32,706 nucleotides of DNA, taken from assembly GCA_016741915.1 (NCBI GenBank), contig JACVCS010000044.1, positions 1 to 32,706 on the forward strand, in the 5' to 3' direction. The notes beneath the pieces are model-generated. The model was not told the origin of the DNA and made no database searches. It saw nothing but the letters and a program-made list of their open reading frames with translations. The position numbers were made by a program, and so were the translations under genes. The stretch comes from Phycisphaerales bacterium. GTDB taxonomy: Bacteria; Planctomycetota; Phycisphaerae; Phycisphaerales; UBA1924. Below, piece after piece: positions 8,667 through 15,780 of the stretch; position 1 is the first letter of the stretch; each line of letters begins with the position of its first letter.

Positions 8667-9955
8667 GGTTCGTCCCTCCGAGAGGGTGCGTTGGCCTGCG
8701 TGGATGATCCGGGTTGATTCGCGGCGCGGTGTTCATCGGTTGCGTGATCGGTCTGGTCGGCGTCGGGCTGTTCGAGCGTGTCCGCCCGCTCGCTGGAGTC
8801 GATCAGGCGGGCGTCGGTTTCGTCGAGCACCGCCGCCAGCGAGCCGGCGATGATCACGGAAAGATACCCGATCGGCAGGCTCAAAAGCACCTTTGCCCAG
8901 GGGCGGACCTGAAGAAACCACGAGATCGGCACCCGCACCAGCCCTTGGGACGGGTCGTTGGTGGCGATGAACTCCACGGTGCCGATGTAGATCCCCGTGT
9001 CGCGCGTGTCGGCCGGTCGTTGGTGGATGACGAACCAGTCGCGTCCATCGAGCACGCCCGGGGCGAGGGTGAGCGTCGGTTCCACGCCCGGCTGGCCATC
9101 GATGCCGGATGGTGGGAAGCCCGTTTGGCTGTGCCCCGCAAGCACATCAAAGGAACCGTCGGCGCACGTCGGCGGCAGCACGCGACCCGGGGCGCGGTCG
9201 AGCGAGACCGACCACGGACGCACGAGCGCCGGGTTGATGGGAGCGGAGGCGCGGGCTTGTTCGCTCGGACAGAGACGACGCAGACGCGCAAGCAGGTCGG
9301 GCATTTCTGTCTGCGCGGACTGATCGGCTTCGACAGCGACGGGGTCTTCGGCTGATGAGTCGGTGCCCGGTGTGCTTGGCGAATGGTCGTTTGTGAGCAA
9401 ATCAACCGGTTGGTCGTCGCCGAGCGTTGCATCGAAGGCGTCGCCGATCGACGGGGCGCCCGATGTCGGCGGCTGTTGGCCGATCTGGGCGTATTCCTCG
9501 AGTCGGCGGATCATCGAGACGAGGCGAAGGCACGCCTGCACCATGTCGCGCTGGGCGACGTCGGAGAGGGCGGAAACAGCGCCGCGGTAAAGCGTGTACT
9601 CGCGGTCGAGGTGGACGAGCCACTTCTTCACCTCGCGGACCTTCTCCTCCGCGGTGGCGAGCGACTCTTTTGCACGTTCGAGGGCTTTGCGTTCGTCGAC
9701 GCACGACGGGTCGTCCTGCATGCTGGAAAGTTGCTTCCGCAGCAGGTCGCTGCGGGCCTGGGCGATCTTCTGCTGGCGCACGCGGACTTGCTGCTGCCAC
9801 CAAGGGAGTTGGTCGTGGCTGAGCCACGAAAGCGTGCGCTGGGCGGATGAATCGACCTCCGCCAGCGCGCCGTTGATCTCGGCGATGAAACGCTCGGCCG
9901 ACCGCTTGAAATCGCGGAGCGCGTCGACGTTCGTGACATGGGCGGATTCGGACAT
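8663..9955 (-). CDS. Coiled-coil single-pass membrane protein of the T7-like cassette
   Basis: I do not recognise a named family for this 430-aa protein. The N-terminal ~150 residues are charged and helical with a Trp-rich patch (LPWWQQQ) and coiled-coil character. An acidic, disordered linker follows. A beta-rich stretch with GxVEFxAxND and PISWFLQVRP comes next, then one hydrophobic segment at about residues 356-377, and finally a hydrophilic Asp/Gln/Ala tail of about 53 residues. ATG 9955 was chosen because the reading frame upstream opens only with a TTG (10042) and passes through a palindromic intergenic element; neither start has a clear ribosome binding site. The stop overlaps the next gene by 4 bp. 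Its position between two WXG100-like genes and before the ATPase suggests a core membrane or scaffold component of the export machine. That role is inferred. Confidence 0.8.
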   Translation of the reverse strand: MSESAHVTNVDALRDFKRSAERFIAEINGALAEVDSSAQRTLSWLSHDQLPWWQQQVRVRQQKIAQARSDLLRKQLSSMQDDPSCVDERKALERAKESLATAEEKVREVKKWLVHLDREYTLYRGAVSALSDVAQRDMVQACLRLVSMIRRLEEYAQIGQQPPTSGAPSIGDAFDATLGDDQPVDLLTNDHSPSTPGTDSSAEDPVAVEADQSAQTEMPDLLARLRRLCPSEQARASAPINPALVRPWSVSLDRAPGRVLPPTCADGSFDVLAGHSQTGFPPSGIDGQPGVEPTLTLAPGVLDGRDWFVIHQRPADTRDTGIYIGTVEFIATNDPSQGLVRVPISWFLQVRPWAKVLLSLPIGYLSVIIAGSLAAVLDETDARLIDSSERADTLEQPDADQTDHATDEHRAANQPGSSTQANAPSRRDEP

Positions 9956-10043
9956 GGTCGGCGATTGGGGTGTGCGGGCGGTTGTGGTCGAGCTGACGGT
10001 GATCGATTCCTGAACGATGAACCCGGAGGGTTGCGACTCCAAC

Positions 10044-10065
10044 GCACGGCTCTGGAGAGCCGTGC
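10044..10065. repeat. Palindromic hairpin (REP-like)
   Basis: Two perfect 10-base arms (GCACGGCTCT and AGAGCCGTGC) flank a central GG, forming a strong hairpin on either strand. It lies in the 123-bp gap between the 90-aa WXG100-like gene and the 430-aa membrane-protein gene. There is no T-run on the minus strand, so it does not look like an intrinsic terminator. A dispersed REP-type element or an RNA processing/stability hairpin between genes of one operon are the options. Confidence 0.75.
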
Positions 10066-10078
10066 CACCGAAGACCCG

Positions 10079-10351
10079 TCACCGCTGGTTCAGATACTCC
10101 TCGATCTTCTCGGCCTTCTTGATCAGCACCGGCACGTGCTCGGACGCCGCCTGGGTGAACCGGGCCAGCACGCGCATGGTCTGCTCGAACTCGAGGACGA
10201 ACTTCTGCTGCTCCTGATCGCGCCAGGTCTGCCCAAGGGCCGAGAGGCGGCTGTTGAGCAGTTGCATCTGCCCTTCGAGGTTCTGTGTGAATCGGCGGAG
10301 GTCCTGCGCAAATCGGCGCAGCTCGGCAGGGTCGACAACGGCCTTGGACAT
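10079..10351 (-). CDS. WXG100-like protein (90 aa), first gene of T7-like cassette
   Basis: This 90-aa protein is predicted to be a two-helix hairpin of WXG100/Esx type. Trp43 sits at the turn, in the same place as the Trp of EsxA. It is followed by Arg44-Asp45, then Phe51 (eight residues after the Trp) and Phe55, matching the family spacing W-x-G-x5-[FY] except that Asp replaces Gly. Length and helix pattern are normal for the family. The classic C-terminal YxxxD/E export motif is not present. ATG 10351 has GGAG 7 nt upstream. It is the first gene of the four-gene cassette ending with the FtsK-like ATPase, so it is likely a substrate or co-secreted subunit. Assignment rests on pattern and context, not on strong sequence identity. 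Confidence 0.8.
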   Translation of the reverse strand: MSKAVVDPAELRRFAQDLRRFTQNLEGQMQLLNSRLSALGQTWRDQEQQKFVLEFEQTMRVLARFTQAASEHVPVLIKKAEKIEEYLNQR

Positions 10352-10736
10352 GGCGGTGCTCCGTGGAGCGGTTTGACGCTCCGGCTAAGCGTACGTCCCC
10401 CGGGGGACTGGCCCGACCCTTTGTATTCATCCTCATCGGTCGGTCGGTCCGGGGTCCATACGCGGCGTGGGCGGCCGCGGTGCCTTCGTTCACCTGAGAA
10501 TCTCATTGCCCGCCCCCGATGACCACCGAACCGGCCAGAAGCCCGATGGCACCGTGTGAACCTGGAGGGGTCGCACGGACCCGGGCGATCGTGCTGTGGA
10601 CCGGGATTCGACCCCGCAAACCGGGGTTGGGAACGGATGAAAAGCCCACCCGCCGCCGCGGGCCTGACGCTTGCTATCCTGACGATCCCGCCCAGCGAAA
10701 ACCGCGGGAATGCACCCCAGGAAACCGGAGATCACC
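10352..10736. other. Divergent intergenic region (T7-like cassette / icd)
   Basis: This 385-bp gap separates the minus-strand cassette from the plus-strand isocitrate dehydrogenase, so both promoters should be here. I see no convincing -35/-10 pair for either. It holds a perfect 14-bp palindrome (10395-10408) and, in the minus-strand leader, overlapping short inverted repeats (10365-10370 with 10377-10382, and a competing one nearer the start). Open frames crossing it have no coding character. Confidence 0.6.
10395..10408. promoter_or_regulatory. Perfect 14-bp palindrome, possible operator
   Basis: GTCCCCCGGGGGAC is a perfect palindrome 44 bp upstream of the first gene of the T7-like cassette, within the divergent promoter region. 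It could be a dimeric repressor or activator site. No regulator is encoded next to it, and in GC-rich DNA such a palindrome can arise by chance. Confidence 0.35.
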
Positions 10737-12194
10737 ATGGCCTCGTCCATCACGATGCAGAACGGCAAGCTCAACGTCCCCGATCAGCCCATCATCCCGT
10801 TCATCGAAGGTGACGGCACCGGGCCCGACATCTGGAAGGCCTCCGTCCGCGTGATGGACGCCGCGGTGAACAAGGCGTATGCCGGCAAGCGCAAGATCAC
10901 CTGGCAGGAAGTCCTCGCGGGTGAAAAGGCCTTCAACAAGACGGGCAACTGGCTCCCTGAAGAGACCCTGACCGCTTTCCGTCGGTTCCTCGTGGGCATC
11001 AAGGGCCCGCTCACCACGCCCGTCGGTGGCGGCATCCGCTCGCTAAACGTTGCCCTCCGCCAGATGCTCGACCTGTACGTCTGTCTCCGTCCGGTGCGGT
11101 GGTTCAAGGGCGTCCCCAGCCCCGTGAAACGCCCGGGCGACTGCGACATGGTGATCTTCCGCGAGAACACCGAGGACATTTACGCGGGGATCGAAATGGC
11201 CGCGGGCACGCCCGAGGCGGCGAAGGTTCTTGCTTTCCTGGAGAAGGAGTTCCCCAAAGAGTTCAAGAAGGTCCGCTTCGGGTCCAAGGCCGCGGGCGAT
11301 CAGTGGCAGGCGGCCCTCGAGGCCATCGGCGCGCCGAAGCGTGACAACCCGCTCATGGTGGGCATCGGCTTCAAGCCCGTTTCGTTCCTGGGCACCGAGC
11401 GTTTGATCCACAGCGCCATCGGCTACGCCCTGAAGGAAAAACGCCGCTCTGTGACGCTCGTGCACAAGGGCAACATCATGAAGTTCACCGAGGGCGCGTT
11501 CAAGGACTGGGGCTACGACGTCGCGGTGAAGTTCTTCCGCAATCAGGTCGTCACCGAGCGCGAGTCGTGGATCCTCGGCAACCGCGAGGCCAACCCCGCC
11601 CTCACCCCCGAGGCTAACGCCAAGATGATCGACCCCGGCTTCGACATGATGACCCCCGACCAGAAGGGCAAGATTGTCAAGGAAGTCGAAGGCGTCATGG
11701 CCTCCATCTGGGCGTCCCACGGCGACGGCAAGTGGAAGAAGATGCTCCTCATCAAGGACTCCATCGCCGATATCACCCTTCAGCAGGTCCTCACCCGTCC
11801 AAAGGACTTCGACGTCATCGCCTGCATGAACCTCAACGGCGATTACCTCTCCGACGCGCTGGCCGCCCAGATCGGCGGCATCGGCATCGCCCCGGGTGCA
11901 AACATCAACTACGTCACCGGGCACGCCATCTTCGAAGCAACCCACGGCACCGCGCCCAAGTACGCCAACCTCGACCAGGTCAACCCAGGTTCGGTCATCC
12001 TCAGCGGCGAGATGATGCTCCGCTATATGGGCTGGGGCGAGGCCGCGGACCTGATCATCAAGGGCATGGACGGCGCCATCAGCGCCAAGACCGTGACGTA
12101 CGACTTCGAGCGGCTGATGAAGGCCGAGGGTGATACGGGTGTGACGAAGGTCAAGTGCTCGGAGTTCGCCGACGCGGTGATCAAGCACATGTGA
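10737..12194 (+). CDS. icd: NADP-dependent isocitrate dehydrogenase
   Basis: This cytoplasmic TCA-cycle enzyme oxidatively decarboxylates isocitrate to 2-oxoglutarate with NADP. The substrate-binding segment GGGIRSLN is intact; its Ser102 corresponds to Ser113 of E. coli Icd, the residue phosphorylated by AceK. The C-terminal HGTAPKY and TYDFERLM segments keep the Lys, Tyr and Arg residues that select NADP over NAD. At 485 aa it is about 70 residues longer than E. coli Icd, with inserts near residues 165-200 and 285-330; this matches the long form found in cyanobacteria. ATG 10737 was chosen because GGAG lies 6 nt upstream and the protein then starts next to the conserved QNGKLNVPD stretch. 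It has its own terminator, so it is probably monocistronic. No aceK is present in the window. Confidence 0.97.
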   Translation: MASSITMQNGKLNVPDQPIIPFIEGDGTGPDIWKASVRVMDAAVNKAYAGKRKITWQEVLAGEKAFNKTGNWLPEETLTAFRRFLVGIKGPLTTPVGGGIRSLNVALRQMLDLYVCLRPVRWFKGVPSPVKRPGDCDMVIFRENTEDIYAGIEMAAGTPEAAKVLAFLEKEFPKEFKKVRFGSKAAGDQWQAALEAIGAPKRDNPLMVGIGFKPVSFLGTERLIHSAIGYALKEKRRSVTLVHKGNIMKFTEGAFKDWGYDVAVKFFRNQVVTERESWILGNREANPALTPEANAKMIDPGFDMMTPDQKGKIVKEVEGVMASIWASHGDGKWKKMLLIKDSIADITLQQVLTRPKDFDVIACMNLNGDYLSDALAAQIGGIGIAPGANINYVTGHAIFEATHGTAPKYANLDQVNPGSVILSGEMMLRYMGWGEAADLIIKGMDGAISAKTVTYDFERLMKAEGDTGVTKVKCSEFADAVIKHM

Positions 12195-12244
12195 CTTCAC
12201 CCCCCTCACCGCTCGGTTCGTCCGCCAGTCGATCTTTCGATCAG

Positions 12245-12277
12245 AACGCCGCGATCATACCTGGCCGCGGCGTTTTT
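12245..12277 (+). terminator. Intrinsic terminator of icd
   Basis: A perfect 9-bp stem (12245-12253 with 12266-12274) around a 12-nt loop is followed by a T-run at 12273-12277. It lies about 50 bp after the icd stop codon and separates icd from the downstream acetyltransferase gene. Confidence 0.88.
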
Positions 12278-12395
12278 CTTCGCGCTGCTCGCCCGGTTCG
12301 TGACCGCTTCATCCCCGGTGCATCTGAGCCTTCCGAACACGGTCAGCGCGGCGCAAACCCCGGCAACCCACTGAGGCCGAATCACGGAGAATCCC

Positions 12396-12899
12396 TTGCT
12401 CATCAGACAAGCGACACACAGCGACGTGCCGGCGATCCTGCCGATGGTCCAAGAGATCTGCGAGATGCACGAGCGCCGAGATCCCGAGCGTTTCCGTGTC
12501 AAGGCCGATGTTCTGGAGATGTACGCGCAATGGCTCCCGAAGCGGATCGAAGACCCGCGCAGCGTGCTCCTTGTTGCCGAGCTGCCCGGCATCGAAGGTC
12601 TTGCTGGTTATGTCGTCTGCACGATCGAACCCGAGATCCCCATCTTCTGGGTTCCGGAGTGCGCTTGGGTTCACGATATCTTCGTCGTCCCCTCCGCCCG
12701 CAAACACGGCCTCGCGGCCGCCCTCCTCCGCGAAGTCATTCGACGCTACACCGCGATGAACATCCGCCAAGTCCGCTTACACACGGGCACCTTCAACCAG
12801 GACGCCCGCGCGTTCTTTCAGCGTCAGGGCTTCCGCACCAGCGTGGTGGAGATGCTGCTGACACTGCCCGACGGTGCGAACCCAACCACAGGGGCTTGA
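12396..12899 (+). CDS. GNAT-family N-acetyltransferase
   Basis: This 167-aa protein has the GNAT fold layout and should transfer acetyl from acetyl-CoA to an amine; the substrate is unknown. The N-terminal strand IRQATHSDVPAI is typical. The acetyl-CoA loop VPSARKHGLAAALL lies near residues 98-111. The C-terminal FNQDARAFFQRQGF segment, found in many GNATs, is near residues 133-146. The start is TTG 12396, supported by GGAG 6 nt upstream and the usual family N-terminus; no ATG fits. It stands alone after the icd terminator. No plus-strand terminator follows, although the strong hairpin at 13021-13051 could also act on its transcript. Confidence 0.9.
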   Translation: MLIRQATHSDVPAILPMVQEICEMHERRDPERFRVKADVLEMYAQWLPKRIEDPRSVLLVAELPGIEGLAGYVVCTIEPEIPIFWVPECAWVHDIFVVPSARKHGLAAALLREVIRRYTAMNIRQVRLHTGTFNQDARAFFQRQGFRTSVVEMLLTLPDGANPTTGA

Positions 12900-13010
12900 G
12901 CAACCGAGCGTTCCGATTCGCCAGCCGATTCCGTCCTTCCCCCGCACTCAACCTGCCGCGCGTTGCGCACCCTTCGCGCAAGACGAGCTCAACCACACGA
13001 CAGTCGATCA

Positions 13011-13051
13011 GACAGAAGAAAGCACCGAGGCCCATCGCAGGCCTCGGTGCT
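13011..13051 (-). terminator. Intrinsic terminator of PEP-CTERM-like gene 1
   Basis: A perfect 12-bp stem (13021-13032 with 13040-13051) and 7-nt loop is followed on the minus strand by TTTCTTCTG. It is about 75 bp downstream of the minus-strand gene ending at 13125. It may also stop read-through from the convergent acetyltransferase gene, though that side lacks a T-run. Confidence 0.85.
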
Positions 13052-13124
13052 CACACATCGAATCGTCTTGATTCGGCGGGCTTTGATTCTGCCCGTCCGG
13101 ATGCTCAAAGTCACGCCGGGTGAA

Positions 13125-14066
13125 TCACGCCCGCCGCCGCCGACCCGCGACCAGCCCGCCCAGGCCAAGCACCGCCATCGCGCCGGGCGTGGGGACCGTG
13201 AAGGTCACCGAGGCCGACTGACGCGCCGAGAGGGCCGAGGTTGAAAAGTTGTAGTTCCCGCCGATGCTGTTCACCATCGTCGCGTAGCGGAACGCGCCCT
13301 CGAACGACACCGTGACATCACGCACGGCATCCTGCATATCGTGCCCTTGCGTCCGCGGCACAAAGACCAGGTGGTACAACGCGTACCAGGGTGACATGCC
13401 CCCCGTGGTGCCGAAGTTGGTCGGGGCCGAGCCGCCCGAGGTGCTCAGGGCACCGCGCTGACCGGTCGCCGCAAGGATCACCGCCGAGCCGCCCGACGTC
13501 GTGATGAAGCCGTTGGCGGTGTTCGTCCCCGTGGCATACGGGTTGTCGGTCGGCGTTGTTGAGCCCGAGGCGTTGCCGGTAGCGCCGTTGTAGTTCGAGC
13601 CCGAACTGAGGAACCCGCGATAGTTCGCAACGCGCCCATCGGGCGAGCCGCTCATCGCTGTGCTGGAGATCAAACCCCGCATGGTGCCCGTCGCGTCCGA
13701 GACGCCGCGCTGCATCGCCATGGCCGGCGAGGTCCACAGGGTGTTGGTCACGTTCGAGATCGAGTCGTTGTGGCTGAAGCGTGAGTTGGGGTTGGCGGTG
13801 TTGCCGCCGCCGCCGAAGGCCGCCACGCCGTAGTTGCCCAGGCTCGTCGCCCCGCCCGTAATGCCCACGCGGGCGATCAGGGTGATGCCCACGGCGGTGG
13901 CCGTCGGACCCGGGAGCAGGGCGTTGGTGCCGTAGTTCACGCCCATCGCCGCCAGGCGCGGGTCGTTATCCAGAACCAGTTCAACACCCCACTGGGCCGT
14001 TTGCGCCAGAGCGCCCGAAGTCAGACCCGCGGCGGAAACAAGGCCGATCAGCAGATTGCGTTTCAT
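13125..14066 (-). CDS. Secreted PEP-CTERM-like protein, paralog 1
   Basis: This 313-aa exported protein has an N-terminal signal peptide (MKRN, then a hydrophobic stretch ending ALAQ) and a C-terminal sorting tail: VPTPGA, a Leu/Gly-rich hydrophobic segment, then RRRRA. PEP-CTERM-type tails are processed by exosortase-like enzymes at the inner membrane; this Phycisphaerae-like variant has PTPG in place of Pro-Glu-Pro. The mature part is rich in Gly, Ser, Thr and Asn with repeated beta-like segments and no recognised catalytic motif. ATG 14066 gives the signal peptide directly and has GGGAG upstream; a longer frame to 14270 has no such features. It is clearly paralogous to the next gene upstream (14608-15567). 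Its function is unknown; a surface or extracellular-matrix protein is likely. Confidence 0.85.
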   Translation of the reverse strand: MKRNLLIGLVSAAGLTSGALAQTAQWGVELVLDNDPRLAAMGVNYGTNALLPGPTATAVGITLIARVGITGGATSLGNYGVAAFGGGGNTANPNSRFSHNDSISNVTNTLWTSPAMAMQRGVSDATGTMRGLISSTAMSGSPDGRVANYRGFLSSGSNYNGATGNASGSTTPTDNPYATGTNTANGFITTSGGSAVILAATGQRGALSTSGGSAPTNFGTTGGMSPWYALYHLVFVPRTQGHDMQDAVRDVTVSFEGAFRYATMVNSIGGNYNFSTSALSARQSASVTFTVPTPGAMAVLGLGGLVAGRRRRA

Positions 14067-14507
14067 CTCTCTTCTCCCTTTGTTTGGTACTCGCGAACCT
14101 TCGCCTTCACTCGCACAGGCACCGTGGCGGTGCTCAGAGCCGGAAGTGCAGGGCCACGAAAAGATCAACACGACAAGAGAACCTACCCCACCGCGACGCA
14201 AGAACCCGCAAACGCGACAATCAAGCCCAGCCCATGGGTTGGTCTGTGCGGATCGCGCGGGCTGAAACATCGGTTGAGCGTGTTCTCGGGCGGTTCAGCG
14301 GCACTTCGCCATGGAAGCACCGCAGCGTCAATGTCCGGACAAGCCGGGGTTCACGAGGGGCACCGATCGACGGGAACGCTCAGGATTGCGCAGGGTCGAG
14401 GAAGCCGCGACGATTGATGGTGGACGATCGGAAGCGGGGTCGACCGGGCAGGCAGCATTGACCGGCACGAAGCGAGCACGGAACGGCACGTGCGGGAGGC
14501 CGCGAGA
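14067..14507. other. Intergenic region upstream of PEP-CTERM-like gene 1
   Basis: This is about 440 bp without a supported gene. It should hold the promoter and leader of the downstream minus-strand gene. The leader carries GGGAGAAGAGAG before the ATG and a small inverted repeat near 14118-14135. I found no convincing -35/-10 pair, and frames crossing it lack coding character. Confidence 0.5.
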
Positions 14508-14544
14508 CAAAAAAGACAGGGACCCCGCTTTCGCGAGGTCCCTG
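14507..14544 (-). terminator. Intrinsic terminator of PEP-CTERM-like gene 2
   Basis: On the minus strand a 12-bp stem (14533-14544 with 14517-14528, one G-U pair) is closed by a stable GAAA tetraloop and followed by TCTTTTTTG. It lies about 64 bp after the stop of the gene at 14608-15567, so the two paralogs are separate transcription units. Confidence 0.93.
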
Positions 14545-14607
14545 GGTGAAGCACAGTGATTGCTTCTGCGGATCACTTGATCACGCGTTCATCGACCGTG
14601 AGGTCGA

Positions 14608-15567
14608 TTAGGCGCGACGACGGCGACCGGCGACCAGACCACCGAGGCCCAGGAGGGCCATGGCACCCGGGGTCGGGACCTGGAAGGTGATCGAAGCGTT
14701 CTGCTGGCTGGACAGCGACGAGGTCGTCAGGGTCCAGTTACCGGCAGCCTCGCCCGTGTTGTTGCCGTAGCGGAAGAAGCCGGAGAAGTTGACGGTCACG
14801 TTACGGGTGACGTCAACGACGCCGCCGTTGTTGGCGCGGGGGACGAAGACGAAGTGGTAGAGGGCGTACCAGGGCGAGTTGGCGCCGTTGGTGCCGTAGT
14901 TGGTGAAGTTGGGGAGCGGGTCGCCCGTGCCAGCATCGCTGGAGGGGACGCCGGCGCGCTGGCCGGTGACCGCGAGGATCACGCCCGAGCCACCCGAGGT
15001 CCCGATCCAGCCGTTACCGTTGTTGGTGCCGGTGGTGTAGGGGTTGTCGGAGGGGGTCGTCGAACCGGTCGCGTTCGCGGTCGCGCTGTTGTTGTTGCTG
15101 TTGCCGCTGAGCAGAGCGCGGAAGTTGGCCGAACGGTTGTCGGCAGTCTGGGGAGAGTTGGCAACGTTCATCAGGCCGCGCTGGGTGCCCGAGCTGTTGG
15201 CCACGCCACGCTGGAAGGCCAGCGAGGGCGAGGTCCACAGAGCGGTGGTCTGGTTGGAGATCGCGTCAGTGTGGCTGAAACGCGAGTTCGGGGCGGTGGA
15301 CGAACCACCACCACCGATGGCCGCGATGCCGTAGTTACCGAGCGACGCGGGGCCGCCGGTCACAGCAACGCGAGCCAGCAGGGTGATACCGACAGCCGTA
15401 GCGGTCGGGCCCGGGAGGAGGGCGTTGGTGCCGTAGTTGATCCCGAGGCTCGCGAGGATCGGGTCATTGTCCAGAACAAGCTGGACACCGTACGTAGCCG
15501 TCTGACCCTGGACCGTCGAGGCCAGGCCAGCAGCCGCCACAAGGCTCATCAAAACAGTGTTCTTCAC
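14608..15567 (-). CDS. Secreted PEP-CTERM-like protein, paralog 2
   Basis: This 319-aa paralog of the downstream gene shares long stretches such as LVLDNDP, NYGTNALLPGPTATAVGIT, SPWYALYH and the VPTPGA/Leu-Gly/RRRRA sorting tail. The signal peptide begins MKNTVLMSL and ends near VQGQ. The start codon is GTG 15567, fixed by a near-perfect AAGGAG 6 nt upstream. A consensus-like promoter lies about 70 bp upstream and a tetraloop terminator follows, so it is probably a single, strongly expressed gene. Expected location is the outer envelope or cell exterior. There is no catalytic motif. The nearby type II secretion operon makes it a candidate substrate, but this is only suggested by proximity. 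Confidence 0.87.
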   Translation of the reverse strand: MKNTVLMSLVAAAGLASTVQGQTATYGVQLVLDNDPILASLGINYGTNALLPGPTATAVGITLLARVAVTGGPASLGNYGIAAIGGGGSSTAPNSRFSHTDAISNQTTALWTSPSLAFQRGVANSSGTQRGLMNVANSPQTADNRSANFRALLSGNSNNNSATANATGSTTPSDNPYTTGTNNGNGWIGTSGGSGVILAVTGQRAGVPSSDAGTGDPLPNFTNYGTNGANSPWYALYHFVFVPRANNGGVVDVTRNVTVNFSGFFRYGNNTGEAAGNWTLTTSSLSSQQNASITFQVPTPGAMALLGLGGLVAGRRRRA

Positions 15568-15633
15568 GTGCTTCTCCTTCTTCCTACCAATGAGGGTTCA
15601 AGATTGCCGCAGAAATGCGACGACGACCCCATG

Positions 15634-15661
15634 AACATACCCCACGGTGCAACCCTGTCAA
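15634..15661 (-). promoter_or_regulatory. Sigma-70-like promoter of PEP-CTERM-like gene 2
   Basis: On the minus strand a perfect -35 TTGACA (15656-15661) is followed after 16 bp by TATGTT (15634-15639, 4 of 6 matches to TATAAT). Transcription would start near 15627, giving a leader of about 60 nt with AAGGAG just before the GTG start. It is the most consensus-like promoter I can see in the window. Confidence 0.75.
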
Positions 15662-15780
15662 GGGAAGTCGTCAAAATCCGCAGAAGAACAGCACCAAGTT
15701 TCTGTAAACCCGGGCAAGCTGGAGCACCCATTTCCCGCGCTGATAGAGCAAAAAATAAGGGTAAACTCTGATTGCCAAAC

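Noticed and set aside
10601..10617. tRNA T-arm-like sequence (GTCGAATCCC on the minus strand)
   Set aside because: The stem has a mismatch, the first T of the loop is missing, and no matching acceptor, D or anticodon arms are found nearby.
14001..14417. Plus-strand frame in the gap between the PEP-CTERM-like genes
   Set aside because: It overlaps the signal peptide region of a supported minus-strand gene and shows no coding character or start signal.
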